DNA from: Actinopolyspora erythraea
GTDB taxonomy: Bacteria > Actinomycetota > Actinomycetes > Mycobacteriales > Pseudonocardiaceae
Direction: 5' to 3'
Length of the DNA: 64,000 bases
Assembly: GCF_002263515.1 (NCBI RefSeq)
Contig: NZ_CP022752.1
Coordinates: forward strand, 4,774,001-4,838,000
This document shows, piece by piece, positions 31,954 through 39,681 of the stretch. Numbering within the stretch: position 1 is the stretch's first letter; the number at the start of each line of letters is the position of its first letter. Under the pieces are notes generated by a model. That model made no database searches. It was not told the DNA's origin and saw nothing but the letters and a program-made list of their open reading frames with translations. The translations under genes were made by a program, and so were the position numbers.

Positions 31954-33264
31954 GTGACAGGAAACAGCGCCAAGCGCGGTTCGACGGCCGCGCTCGCGGG
32001 TGCACTGGCGCTGCTCGGTGCCGTCGTGCCGGGCCAGGCGTTCGCCGAACGTTCCACCGAACCGCTTTCGGTGACGGCCGAGGCCGAAACCCCCACCCTG
32101 TTCGACGACGAGGCGGGCGGGAACGCCAACGCCGACGATCCGGCCATCTGGCGCGACCCCGAACACCCCGAGCGCAGCCTGGTGATCGGCACCGCCAAGG
32201 AGGGCGGGCTGCGCGTGTACGACCTCGACGCGCGGCTGGTGCAGTCGATCCCCGCCCCCGAAGCACCGGGCGAGGGCGACGCACCGGGCCGGTTCAACAA
32301 CGTGGACATCGTCCCGGCGGCGGGACAGCGCCACGGCACGCGGGACCTCGCCGTGGTCAGCGACCGTGGCCGCGACCGGCTGCGGGTGTACCGCATCGCC
32401 CCCGGAGCCCGGGGAGGGCCGCTCGTCGACGTCACCGCGCCCGGAGTCGAACCGATCTTCGCGGCCGACCAGGAGGAGATCAACGAGGAACGGACCGCCT
32501 ACGGCCTGACCACCTGGACCGACGAGCGCAGCGGCCGCTCGTACGCGCTGGTCAGCGGGAGCGGGCGCACCGAGATCGCACTGGTCGAGCTGATCCCCAC
32601 CGCCGGGGGTGAGGTGGACTACCGGAAGGTCCGTTCGCTCAGGTTGCCGTCGGCCTTCCGGCTGCCGGACGGGTCCTCGTGGTCGCCGTGCGGCGAGCCG
32701 GGCGAACTGCCCCAGGTGGAGGGCATGGTCGTGGACCCGTCCAACGGCACGCTCTACGCGGGGCAGGAGACCGTGGGACTGTGGCGCGTGCGCGCCGACC
32801 TGCGCGGCGAGCCGAAGCTGATCGACCGGGTCCGCGGTTTCGGGGTGCCCGCCGAGTACGACCCCGGCACCGACGAGTGCGGCGTCAGCGGCGCGGACCC
32901 CGGTTTCGGCGGGGAACACCTGACCGCCGACGTGGAGGGGCTGGCCCTGCTGTCCGAATCGGACGGCGACGGGTACGTGGTCGCCTCCAGCCAGGGCGAT
33001 GACACCTTCGTGCTCTACGACCGGGAGCGCGAGGACCACAACGAGCACGAGGCCACCTTCCGGGTGGCACCCGGCCCCGGCCCGGTGGACGGGTCCGAGG
33101 GGTGCGACGGGGTCGCCGTGCTCAACGCCCCGCTCGGCGAGAAGTACGAGGACGGGCTGCTCGTCGTGCAGGACGGCCACGACTCGCCCGGCGACGGTGG
33201 GCGCGAGGCCACCAACTTCAAGTTCGTCGACCTCGACGAGCTCACCGAGGAAGTCGACGACTGA
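31954..33264 (+). CDS. Secreted beta-propeller (3-)phytase
   Basis: A 436-residue secreted enzyme. The signal peptide TAALAGALALLGAVVPGQAFA ends with an AFA-E cleavage site near residue 31, written here in part. The mature protein follows the six-bladed beta-propeller phytase pattern: NADDPAIWRDPEHPERSLVIG (first-blade calcium/active-site motif DDPAIW), GLRVYDLDARLVQSIP, FNNVDIVPAAG, and the late signature GGEHLTADVEGLALL followed by DDTFVLYDRE. These enzymes hydrolyse Ca-phytate outside the cell to release phosphate. GTG 31954 has GGGAGG six bases upstream. Upstream Pho-box-like repeats suggest phosphate-starvation control. A 15-bp terminator follows. Confidence 0.92.
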   Translation: MTGNSAKRGSTAALAGALALLGAVVPGQAFAERSTEPLSVTAEAETPTLFDDEAGGNANADDPAIWRDPEHPERSLVIGTAKEGGLRVYDLDARLVQSIPAPEAPGEGDAPGRFNNVDIVPAAGQRHGTRDLAVVSDRGRDRLRVYRIAPGARGGPLVDVTAPGVEPIFAADQEEINEERTAYGLTTWTDERSGRSYALVSGSGRTEIALVELIPTAGGEVDYRKVRSLRLPSAFRLPDGSSWSPCGEPGELPQVEGMVVDPSNGTLYAGQETVGLWRVRADLRGEPKLIDRVRGFGVPAEYDPGTDECGVSGADPGFGGEHLTADVEGLALLSESDGDGYVVASSQGDDTFVLYDREREDHNEHEATFRVAPGPGPVDGSEGCDGVAVLNAPLGEKYEDGLLVVQDGHDSPGDGGREATNFKFVDLDELTEEVDD

Positions 33265-33436
33265 CGAAGCGAACGGCCGCGCGGAGCCCCTCCACAAGTC
33301 GATGGGATTTCCACAGGACGATGGGGCGACGCTCCGTCGACCGGGGCGGACGGGCTCGTGACCCGACCTCCGCTCCGGTCACGGACGTCGGGGCGGCTTC
33401 GCGCTCCCCACAGGAGGCGTTCGGCGGGAGCCGCGC

Positions 33437-33483
33437 CGGTGGGGTTTCCGGGGGGGGTGCTCACACGACCGGAAACCCCACCG
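33437..33483. terminator. Bidirectional terminator between phytase and VOC genes
   Basis: CGGTGGGGTTTCCGG (33437-33451) and CCGGAAACCCCACCG (33469-33483) form a perfect 15-bp stem with a 17-nt loop between two convergent genes. Confidence 0.75.
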
Positions 33484-33490
33484 CGCGCGA

Positions 33491-33865
33491 CTACAGGTAC
33501 GGCCGGGTGATCATCTCGATGATGTGGCCCGCCGGGTCCTTGAAGTAGACGCCACGGCCACCGTGCTCGTTGTTGATCTCACCGGGGCGCGTCATCCGCG
33601 GATCGGCCCAGTGCTCGATGCCCGCGTCGTCGATCCGCCGGTACGCGCGGTCGAACAGCTCGTCGTCCACCAGGAAGGCGTAGTGCTGCATCTGGATCTC
33701 CACCGGTGGCTCGGCGAACTGCAGCAGCACTCCCTCGTCGAGCTGGACGTTGGTGAACAGGCCCCACGAGGGGGCTTCGTCCAGTTCGAAGATCTCGCGG
33801 AAGAAGCGGGCCGACTCGTGCCGGTCCTCGGCGGCGATGATGGTGTGGTTGAAGGTGACTGCCAT
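33491..33865 (-). CDS. VOC family protein
   Basis: A 124-residue glyoxalase-fold protein beginning MAVTFNHTIIAAEDRHESARFF, split here as MAVTFNHTIIAA and DRHESARFF. It has the paired-module pattern: FELDEAPSWGLFTNVQLDEG in the first half; MQHYAFLVDDELFDRAYRRI and GRGVYFKDPAGHIIEMI in the second. H7 and the late H/E of DPAGHIIEMI are the expected metal-ligand positions. Close relatives are annotated as glyoxalase or bleomycin-resistance-like with unknown substrate. ATG 33865 starts the first strand; in-frame upstream codons add only low-complexity sequence. Confidence 0.85.
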   Translation of the reverse strand: MAVTFNHTIIAAEDRHESARFFREIFELDEAPSWGLFTNVQLDEGVLLQFAEPPVEIQMQHYAFLVDDELFDRAYRRIDDAGIEHWADPRMTRPGEINNEHGGRGVYFKDPAGHIIEMITRPYL

Positions 33866-34360
33866 GCGGATTTGTCCCTCTCGTTCGTCGCGTGGTGTGT
33901 GGAAACCGAGCTGGGCTCGGCTCGGCGGTCCACGCGCCGAAGTCCGTAGGCGTCGTCGCGACGCCCACGGCGGGGTCAATGCGTCGCCGGGTCACCAATC
34001 CGTGCTTGGCCAGCGGCCGTCCCGGTAATCACGATCCGGAGCGTACTGGATCGGCGACGTGGGCGGAACCGGTTTCCGGACATCCGGGACGGTGCGGGCA
34101 TCCTGGGCGGTGGCCGGGACGCGGAGCGGCTCGGCTGTTCGTGAGTCCGCAGTGGACCTCCACAGTGGCCTCCGCGGCGGGGCCGCGCGTTGCCGAACGA
34201 CGGGGCCGCTCGCGGAGCGAGACCCGATCACAGCGGACCGGCGGCGCGGCCGGGTGAGGAATTTCGGCCCGCCCCGGCACGATCCGCTCGTGCGTGACCG
34301 GGAGCAGAACAGCGCACCGGGAAGGCGGAGCACTGTCCGCTGTGGCGGGAACCGGGCGGT
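33866..34360. other. Region upstream of the VOC gene and downstream of the LLM pseudogene
   Basis: About 495 bp with no recognisable gene. Frames here are low-complexity and lack ribosome sites. No strong hairpin was found. Confidence 0.35.
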
Positions 34361-35279
34361 TCACAGGCGTTCGATCACGGACTCGGCATGCCCGAGGGAG
34401 TCCTCGCGGACGCCCCAGCGGGTGATGCCCCAGCGGTGACGGGCGCTGTGGAGCTGCTCCAGGAGCTCGTCGGCGGTGCCGATCCAGAGGTAGGGCACGG
34501 CCAGGAGGTCCTCGACCGGGGTGTTGGGCCGCTCGGCCAGGGACGCGGCGGCGTAACGGTCGTCGGTGACCACGACCCGCTGGACGAGCGCCTCGATCAC
34601 CGGCGGACCGGTTCCGGCGTCTCGGGCACCCTGGTGCACCCGCTCGACGTGGGCGTCCACGCGCTGGGGCGACCAGGAAACGGTGTGGGAGTGCCCGTCG
34701 GAGAGGGTGCGGCCCAGACCGGAGAGCCCGACGGCGTCGGCGTGTGCTCCGCCCCAGCGCAGCAGATCCGGGTTGGCACCGCCGACCAGCAGCGGCACCT
34801 TCCGCTGGACCGGGCGGGAGCCCGCAGGGACACGTCGCGCAGCGCCCCGAGGTCACCGGCTGGCACGGTGGTGCCGTCGAGCAGCCGGCGCACCGCCGAG
34901 GCCGTGGTGCGCGACCGGTGCACCCGCTCGGCGGCGGAAGGACGCCGACGTCCGGTCATCTCCCACTCGGCGGGGGCGTGCCCGGCACCGAGGCCGACCT
35001 CGGCCGGCCGCCGGAGACCACGTCCAGGGTGGCCACGTCGGAGGCGATCAACAGCGGGTCCCGCACGCCGGTGTTGAGCACGTAACTGCCCAACCGCGGC
35101 GTCGAGGTGGCACCGGCCGCCGCGGCCAAGGACACGAACGGCGAGGCGCTGACGCCGGGATGGTCGGCCACCAGCAGCGCCCGGACCCCGAGGCCCTCGC
35201 AGCGCCGTGCCAAGCGCGCCCGCGTACCGGCATCGTCCGGAGTCACCTGTACCGACACTTCGATCCGCTCCTCCGTCAC
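34361..35279 (-). pseudogene. LLM-class (luciferase-like) F420-dependent oxidoreductase, two frameshifts
   Basis: Three reading frames together make one luciferase-like monooxygenase of ~300 residues. The 5' part (from GTG 35279) runs from EERIEVSVQVTPDD to TLDVVSGGRP. Near 35,007 the frame must shift (one base appears missing) to read AEVGLGAGHAPAEWEMTG and continue to ALRDVSLRA. Near 34,825 a second apparent one-base loss shifts to RPVQRKVPLLVGGANPDLL, and the protein ends HAESVIERL. The family's GLGAGH and PLLVGG motifs are intact across the breaks. The gene is therefore disrupted, unless both indels are sequencing errors. Homologues use coenzyme F420. Confidence 0.8.
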
Positions 35280-35318
35280 TCTCGCACCATGTCACGGGAG
35301 ACGGTGCGCGGGCGGCCG

Positions 35319-35864
35319 TCAGCACTGCGCCGAGAACGAACCCGTGGAGCGGTCCGACCCACCCCGGATGGGTGGCGGGCACGCGGCGGCTGGTGGGGAT
35401 TCCGATGCCGGTGTGGGGTGGCGCTGGGCGCCGGGACGTCGGCATCCTACTGCCTCGGGGCCCCGGTAAGTGCCGAAGGTCCACAGGTTGCCCTCCGGGT
35501 CCCGCACCGTGAACGCGTAGGAACCGGTGCCCGAGCCGAACTCCGTGTCGTGCGGCGCCACCACGACGTCGCCCCGCGCCCGCCTCACTCGGGAGTGGAC
35601 GGCGTCCACGTTCTCGGTCGCGACGTAGACCGCGCCGCTGCCGGCCCGCATCCGCGCGTGCACGCCGTCGGTGTGCTTCGTGGATCCGAAGACCAGGGCC
35701 CCACCGCCGGGCCAGCGCAGCTCGGCGTGCACGATGTCGCCCTCGTCGTCCGGCACCGCGAGCACCTCGTGGAACCCCAGGACGTCGACGAGGAAGCGCA
35801 ACGCGGCGCGCGTGTCATCGTAGTGCAGGATCGGCCAGACCGAGGACACCGGCTTGTCGGGCAT
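35319..35864 (-). CDS. VOC family protein with extended C-terminal tail
   Basis: A 181-residue protein whose first ~130 residues form a glyoxalase-type VOC domain: SSVWPILHYDDTRAALRFLVDVLGF, split here as SSVWPILHYDDTRAA and FLVDVLGF; GDIVHAELRWPGGGALVFG; VYVATENVDAVHSRVRRA; and FTVRDPEGNLWTFGTYRG. The last ~45 residues (RRPGAQRHPTPASESPPAA) are low-complexity and look like read-through of a normally earlier stop, so the C-terminus may have been altered by a small indel. ATG 35864 begins the conserved domain. It lies 39 bp upstream of the frameshifted LLM gene on the same strand. Confidence 0.78.
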   Translation of the reverse strand: MPDKPVSSVWPILHYDDTRAALRFLVDVLGFHEVLAVPDDEGDIVHAELRWPGGGALVFGSTKHTDGVHARMRAGSGAVYVATENVDAVHSRVRRARGDVVVAPHDTEFGSGTGSYAFTVRDPEGNLWTFGTYRGPEAVGCRRPGAQRHPTPASESPPAAACPPPIRGGSDRSTGSFSAQC

Positions 35865-35900
35865 GGCCCCAACATAGCGGTGCTCTCCGGGCGTGGACAC

Positions 35901-35938
35901 GAGAACGGCCCCCACCGTTTCCGGTGAGGGCCGTTCTC
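35901..35938. terminator. Terminator of the tRNA Glu-Asp-Phe unit
   Basis: GAGAACGGCCC (35901-35911) and GGGCCGTTCTC (35928-35938) make an 11-bp stem continued by CACCG/CGGTG after one mismatch, with a 4-nt loop. It begins 15 nt past tRNA-Phe on the minus strand and may also terminate transcription of the VOC side. Confidence 0.75.
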
Positions 35939-35953
35939 GCTGGTCATACCGCG

Positions 35954-36027
35954 TGGCCAGGGGCGGGGTCGAACCGCCGACCTTCCGCTTTTCAGGCGGA
36001 CGCTCGTACCAACTGAGCTACCTGGCC
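35954..36027 (-). tRNA. tRNA-Phe (GAA)
   Basis: Acceptor GGCCAGG pairs with CCTGGCC and discriminator A. The anticodon stem TCCGC/GCGGA encloses the loop CTGAAAA (anticodon GAA), and GGTTCGACC is the T arm. CCA is not encoded. Confidence 0.95.
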
Positions 36028-36058
36028 GTGCAACCCGGCTCGTGGCCGATCGCGCTGG

Positions 36059-36132
36059 CGACCCAGACGGGACTCGAACCCGCGACCTCCGCCGTGACAG
36101 GGCGGCGCGCTAACCAACTGCGCCACTGGGCC
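36059..36132 (-). tRNA. tRNA-Asp (GTC)
   Basis: Acceptor GGCCCAG pairs with CTGGGTC (one G-U) and discriminator G. The anticodon stem CCGCC/GGCGG encloses CTGTCAC (anticodon GTC), and the T arm contains GGTTCGAGT. CCA is not encoded. Confidence 0.95.
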
Positions 36133-36165
36133 ATGTTCTGTTGTCACCGGACGCGTCCAGTGCCG

Positions 36166-36238
36166 TACCCCCAACGGGATTCGAACCCGCGTTACCGCCT
36201 TGAAAGGGCGGCGTCCTAGGCCTCTAGACGATGGGGGC
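36166..36238 (-). tRNA. tRNA-Glu (TTC)
   Basis: Acceptor GCCCCCA pairs with TGGGGGT (terminal G-U, normal for actinobacterial tRNA-Glu). The anticodon stem CCGCC/GGCGG encloses CTTTCAA (anticodon TTC), and the T arm contains GGTTCGAAT. First gene of the Glu-Asp-Phe unit. Confidence 0.95.
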
Positions 36239-36687
36239 TTAGCCGTCCAGATCCCTGATCCGGCCTTGCCTCCAACCGGCTTTCCGTTGTCGGATGCCCC
36301 GTTGGGAACGATTAAAAGCTTACGTCATGCCTCCGAGGCATTGAAAACGGGGGGTCCCCCACGGATGCACCCCCGCCCCACGTGGCCGCCAGCGCCCGGT
36401 CACACGACCCGGCGACACGCCGTTGAGCTGCTGATTCGATCGCGGCGGCAGCGACGACCACCTGGCCGCGACCGGCACCCACCCCCGCCGAACACCCCCG
36501 CGAAAGCTCGAATCACCCGACTCGGCCGATTTTGTGACGCCGGTCTCACGCGAAGAAGACACCACAGCCCAGCCGGACATAGCGAACGCCGACCCCACCC
36601 GCGACCGGACCAGCAGAGGACGACGGACCCGACCGCACCGGCGGCACACCGGAACTCGGCGACCACCGGGCCAGCGAGCGGAAGAGT
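36239..36687. other. tRNA upstream region
   Basis: About 450 bp between the TetR gene stop and tRNA-Glu, both on the minus strand. AT-rich sequence at 36,311-36,330 (ATTAAAAGCTTACG) is the likely tRNA promoter. No gene was found. Confidence 0.4.
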
Positions 36688-37293
36688 TCAGCGTGACCTT
36701 CGGTTGCTCAACCACTCGGGACTGGCGACCCCCTGCAGCGTGACCCGCCAGGTCTCCTCCATCCGAGCGGCCGTCCCGGGCCCCCGCGTCGAACCGATCA
36801 CCCGCGCCCCCACCAGCGCCGCGTAGGCGACGCGGGCCACGGCCTCCGGATCCACTCCCGGCCGCAGTAGCCCGCCCTCCGACGCTCTTCGGAGCAGGTC
36901 CAGCAGCAGGGACTCCCAGTCCGGCTCGGAGTCCGAGCACCCCGCCGTGGCTATCCGGTGCCGGGCCAGCCCGGTCCCGGCCCGGAGCACGACGTCCTGC
37001 TCGATCAGCCGCGCCGCCTCGTTGAGCATCCCCACCGCGATCGACAGCGGATCGAGCTCGCGCCGCAGCCAGTCACCGCGCACCCTGGGCCAACGCCGCG
37101 CCTGCGACTCGACGAGCGCCAGCGCCAGCGCCTCCTTCGAGGCGAAGTGGAAGTAGAAGGCCCCCTTGGTGACTCCGCTGCGCCGGAGGATCGCGCTCAA
37201 CGGCGTGGCGTCATAACCCGTTCTGTCGAACTCCTCGGCCGCCGCGACGACGATCGCTTGGCGAGTCAGTCGGGCACGACGTTGCTGAGGCAT
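36688..37293 (-). CDS. TetR-family regulator, ScbR/gamma-butyrolactone-receptor type
   Basis: A 201-residue TetR protein. The DNA-binding domain is strongly like A-factor/SCB receptors: RLTRQAIVVAAAEEFDRTGYDATPLSAILRRSGVTKGAFYFHFASKEALALALVESQ, given here as AAAEEFDRTGYDATPLS, ILRRSGVTKGAFYFHF and SKEALALALVESQ. The C-terminal ligand domain keeps a Trp (RRWPRVRGDWL) and LVGARVIG typical of the group. Such proteins repress antibiotic or morphology genes until a gamma-butyrolactone binds. No synthase (AfsA/ScbA) gene is in the window. ATG 37293 matches the start of homologues; a longer in-frame start at 37335 is less likely. A 24-bp palindromic site lies 75 bp upstream. Confidence 0.85.
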   Translation of the reverse strand: MPQQRRARLTRQAIVVAAAEEFDRTGYDATPLSAILRRSGVTKGAFYFHFASKEALALALVESQARRWPRVRGDWLRRELDPLSIAVGMLNEAARLIEQDVVLRAGTGLARHRIATAGCSDSEPDWESLLLDLLRRASEGGLLRPGVDPEAVARVAYAALVGARVIGSTRGPGTAARMEETWRVTLQGVASPEWLSNRRSR

Positions 37294-37367
37294 GTACGCG
37301 GCTCCAACGGGTGCCGGTGGACGAGCAATCTGCACGCTCCGTAGCAGAACGAGCAGCTTACACCCAC

Positions 37368-37391
37368 GAACGGATGATCAACTTTCCGTTC
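37368..37391. promoter_or_regulatory. Candidate autoregulatory palindrome of the ScbR-like gene
   Basis: GAACGGA (37368-37374) and TCCGTTC (37385-37391) are perfect inverted repeats separated by 10 bp. This gives a 24-bp site, the size of gamma-butyrolactone-receptor (ARE) operators. It sits 75 bp upstream of the TetR start. Confidence 0.45.
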
Positions 37392-37538
37392 CGAAATTAC
37401 CGCGCGTGGGCACAGCTCGCCCATCCGGCCGACCATGACCGACCCCACCCCTGGCCGGGGGAATCAGCGGCGACCTGTTGAACAACCAAAAGAGACCCGC
37501 GGGTAGGTTTTCCGTGGGGCCACACGGCGGCCCGCCGA

Positions 37539-37583
37539 TGTCCCGCGAGACGTTCCACCGGGGGGTGTACGTCTCGCGGGACA
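37539..37583. repeat. Perfect 15-bp inverted repeat (hairpin)
   Basis: TGTCCCGCGAGACGT (37539-37553) and ACGTCTCGCGGGACA (37569-37583) are perfect complements. CACC/GGTG pairs within the 15-nt loop. It is downstream of the 79-residue gene and upstream of the TetR gene, so it may terminate the former. Each arm is itself partly palindromic around TCTCGCGGGA. Confidence 0.7.
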
Positions 37584-37774
37584 CGAACCACGGGCAGCAC
37601 CTCACACTGGCACGATGCGGGGCCGGTGACTCGCGGGCGAAACCACTGCGGGTGACACCGGAGGGGCCAACGACGCGTTGGGTGAACGGGACTCGGAAAC
37701 CGCGCTCGGAGCGGAAACCGACGGCCGGCTCCGCCGACCGGGCACCCGGACGGCGAAGAGCGCTAGGAGTTAGA

Positions 37775-38014
37775 TCAGCTCTCCGGCGTGGACTCCCCGC
37801 CTTCCTCGTCGGCGAGGCCGAGCATCGCCAACAGCCTCATGCAGTCCTCGCGGTCACGCGCCCCGCGGGCGACCGCGAGACGCGCGCTGTGCAGCTGCTC
37901 CGCGGTCAGCCCGCCGGAGTCCCCGTTGCGCGGCGCGGGTACCGCCGCCGAGGATCTGGGGGAAGCTCTGTCCTGCAGCGCCAGGAACTTTCGTACGTCG
38001 AGTGACCCGTCCAT
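37775..38014 (-). CDS. Small protein of unknown function
   Basis: A 79-residue protein starting MDGSLDVRKFLALQDRASP, with a low-complexity middle and a helical C-terminal half (LTAEQLHSARLAVARGARDR, then EDCMRLLAMLGL) ending in an acidic tail. I do not recognise the family; helix content suggests a small regulatory or adaptor protein. ATG 38014 is chosen because the sequence upstream of it in frame is low-complexity and overlaps the probable promoter. Coding is supported by the codon pattern and lack of a better frame on the other strand. Confidence 0.5.
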   Translation of the reverse strand: MDGSLDVRKFLALQDRASPRSSAAVPAPRNGDSGGLTAEQLHSARLAVARGARDREDCMRLLAMLGLADEEGGESTPES

Positions 38015-38238
38015 AACCCCTCCCCGACTAGGGTTTCGCCGCAGGTTATCCACCCATCGACTTCCAACATAGCCCCCCGGAGAGTGATTCGCGAACACGT
38101 AAAGTGTTCATCCTCGGGAGGTGCGCACCGCGTCCACCGACGTGTCCGGATGCGCCCACCGGGTTCCCCACCGCGTCCCGAGCCAATCCCGAGGCAGCCG
38201 AACACGGAGAGCCGTGCCCCGGCTCATTCCCGACCATT

Positions 38239-38253
38239 TACCCCCCTGGGGTA
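38239..38253 (+). promoter_or_regulatory. CsoR-type copper operator before the HMA protein gene
   Basis: TACCCC-CCT-GGGGTA at 38239-38253 has perfect 6-bp arms with a 3-bp centre, the form of CsoR boxes. TATTTT immediately after it is a possible -10. It lies 43 bp upstream of the copper-chaperone ATG. Confidence 0.65.
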
Positions 38254-38295
38254 TTTTGGGGTCGAGACAACGAGACCCGCCGCGAAGGAGTGACG

Positions 38296-38514
38296 ATGCC
38301 CACGCAAACCTTCAAGGTCGCCGGTATGACCTGCCAGCACTGCGTCGCCTCGGTCCAGGAGGAACTCGGCGAACTCCCGGGCGTCACCGACGTCGACGTC
38401 TCCCTGGAGACCGGCCGAGTCGCCGTCACCTCGAAGAGCGAGATCAGCGAGGAGGCGGCGAGCGCGGCCGTGCGCGAAGCGGGTTACACCGTGGCCGAGT
38501 GGCCGCAGGAATAA
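38296..38514 (+). CDS. copZ: Heavy-metal-associated domain protein, CopZ-like copper chaperone
   Basis: A 72-residue single HMA domain with ferredoxin-like fold: MPTQTFKVAGMTCQHCVASV carries the metal-binding GMTCxxC, followed by ELGELPGVTDVDVSLETGRV and an ending AVREAGYTVAEWPQE. It would bind Cu(I) and deliver it to a P-type ATPase or sequester it; no copper ATPase gene is in the window. GAAGGAG lies upstream of ATG 38296. The upstream palindrome TACCCC-CCT-GGGGTA indicates CsoR repression, although no csoR gene is nearby. A 13-bp terminator follows, so this is a monocistronic unit. Confidence 0.92.
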   Translation: MPTQTFKVAGMTCQHCVASVQEELGELPGVTDVDVSLETGRVAVTSKSEISEEAASAAVREAGYTVAEWPQE

Positions 38515-38621
38515 CGGACAAAAACGAAAAAACCTCGCGACACTCCCCAACGAGGGCCTCGCCGTGCCACAATCGAGCCGCTGACACACCCCCGGTCAGC
38601 AGCTGTGGAGATCGGCATTGC

Positions 38622-38659
38622 GTCGGCCCCCGCGCTCTTCCCCCGACGCGGGGGCCGAC
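38622..38659 (+). terminator. Terminator of the copper chaperone gene
   Basis: GTCGGCCCCCGCG (38622-38634) and CGCGGGGGCCGAC (38647-38659) form a perfect 13-bp stem with a 12-nt loop, 108 bp past the chaperone stop and followed by TCTTG. Confidence 0.75.
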
Positions 38660-38715
38660 TCTTGCGCGCCCCGACCCATCCGCTCCGGTGAGCGCCCGAA
38701 AACCTCCACCACAGG

Positions 38716-39354
38716 GTGACCACCCCCACATCCACCGCCACGGCGGCACGGAACCGTTATCGTGTCCGGGTGGTGCTAGGACGGGCGAAGATCGGGCGTC
38801 GGCAACGGGCGGACGCCGAGGAGCAGCAACCTGCCGAACCGGACCGGGAACTGGATTCCTACCTGGCGGCGCTCTCCCCGGAGGCGGATCCGGAGACGAC
38901 GGGTACCGGACGCAGCTTCGGCGGTTCCGAGGTCCATCAGCTGCGGCTGCCGCTGATGGCCAACGAACGGCTCAAGGAACTGGCCGCCGCGCAGGGAACC
39001 TCGCCGAGTGCGCTGGCGCGGGACTGGGTGCTGCAACACCTGCAGGAGATCCCGGAGGAGCCGCCACGGCCCGCAGAATCACCGCAGCCGGAGTGGCCGA
39101 GTGGCGAGGAGCAGCGGCCCGCGCACGCCCGCCCCGAGGAGGAGACCGGCGACGTGCGGGACCCGGGGCTCTACGGGGACGAGCTGTACGGCGACGAGGG
39201 CTTTCCCACCGAGTTCCAGGACAACCCGCCCACGCCGGACGAGTACCCCACCGCGGCGTTCTCCGAGAGGCAGGAGAGCGCCCCCGGAGACGGCGGCGCC
39301 GCGGAGACCGACGCCGAGATCACCATCCCGCACGGGCAGTACCGCTACTACTGA
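38716..39354 (+). CDS. Hypothetical protein with ribbon-helix-helix-like segment
   Basis: A ~212-residue protein (GTG 38716 or a later GTG about 14 codons in). A basic N-terminus (VVLGRAKIGRRQRADAEEQQ) and variable linker lead to EVHQLRLPLMANERLKELAAAQ followed by GTSPSALARDWVLQHLQE, given here in pieces under 20 residues: VHQLRLPLMANERLKELA, GTSPSALARDWVLQHL. This resembles the strand-helix-helix of CopG/Arc proteins. The remainder is Pro/Glu/Asp-rich, with a repeated LYGDE motif (GLYGDELYGDEGFPTEF), and ends in GQYRYY. DNA binding is possible but unproven, and no toxin partner gene is adjacent. Confidence 0.65.
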   Translation: MTTPTSTATAARNRYRVRVVLGRAKIGRRQRADAEEQQPAEPDRELDSYLAALSPEADPETTGTGRSFGGSEVHQLRLPLMANERLKELAAAQGTSPSALARDWVLQHLQEIPEEPPRPAESPQPEWPSGEEQRPAHARPEEETGDVRDPGLYGDELYGDEGFPTEFQDNPPTPDEYPTAAFSERQESAPGDGGAAETDAEITIPHGQYRYY

Positions 39355-39681
39355 GTTCCGGACGGCAACCCCCGACAGCCGCTGTCGGCCCCGGAAGCGA
39401 ACCGCCGTCCGGGGCCGCCCCCGTGAGATTCCGGAACGGCAGCGGGAACCACTGCGGGGGTTTTCGGCCGGGGCTTGCGGCACTGGAAGCGTCGAATCCA
39501 CGTCCCCCGCACACGACCGCCCGCGGATTCTCCCGCGTCGCGCTCTCGCGAGGACAGACCGAGCAGTGAAACCAGCAAAGGCCACTACGTGGAAAGGTCA
39601 GCTGATCACTTCGTTTTTATTCCATGTCTTCATTGGCTTTGTTGGAGTAGTGGGCCGTGTGCGCTCCCAGTCCGCTCAGGA
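39355..39681. other. Intergenic region with hairpin-repeat fragment D
   Basis: About 330 bp between two convergent unknown genes. It contains the repeat fragment D (39504-39555). To its right is a distinctly AT-richer stretch (39,567-39,660). No gene was recognised. Confidence 0.4.
39504..39555 (+). repeat. Hairpin-repeat fragment D
   Basis: CCCGCGGATTCTCCCG and CGCTCTCGCGAGGA match the left part of repeat copies A and B (CCGCGGGTTCTCCCG, TGCTCTCGCGAGGA) with a few changes. The right half of the element is absent, so this is a decayed or truncated copy. Confidence 0.5.

Larger units (their letters stand above)
37294..37774. other. Region upstream of the ScbR-like gene
   Basis: About 480 bp with no gene. 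It contains the candidate operator at 37368-37391, the long hairpin at 37539-37583, and otherwise GC-rich sequence. Confidence 0.45.
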
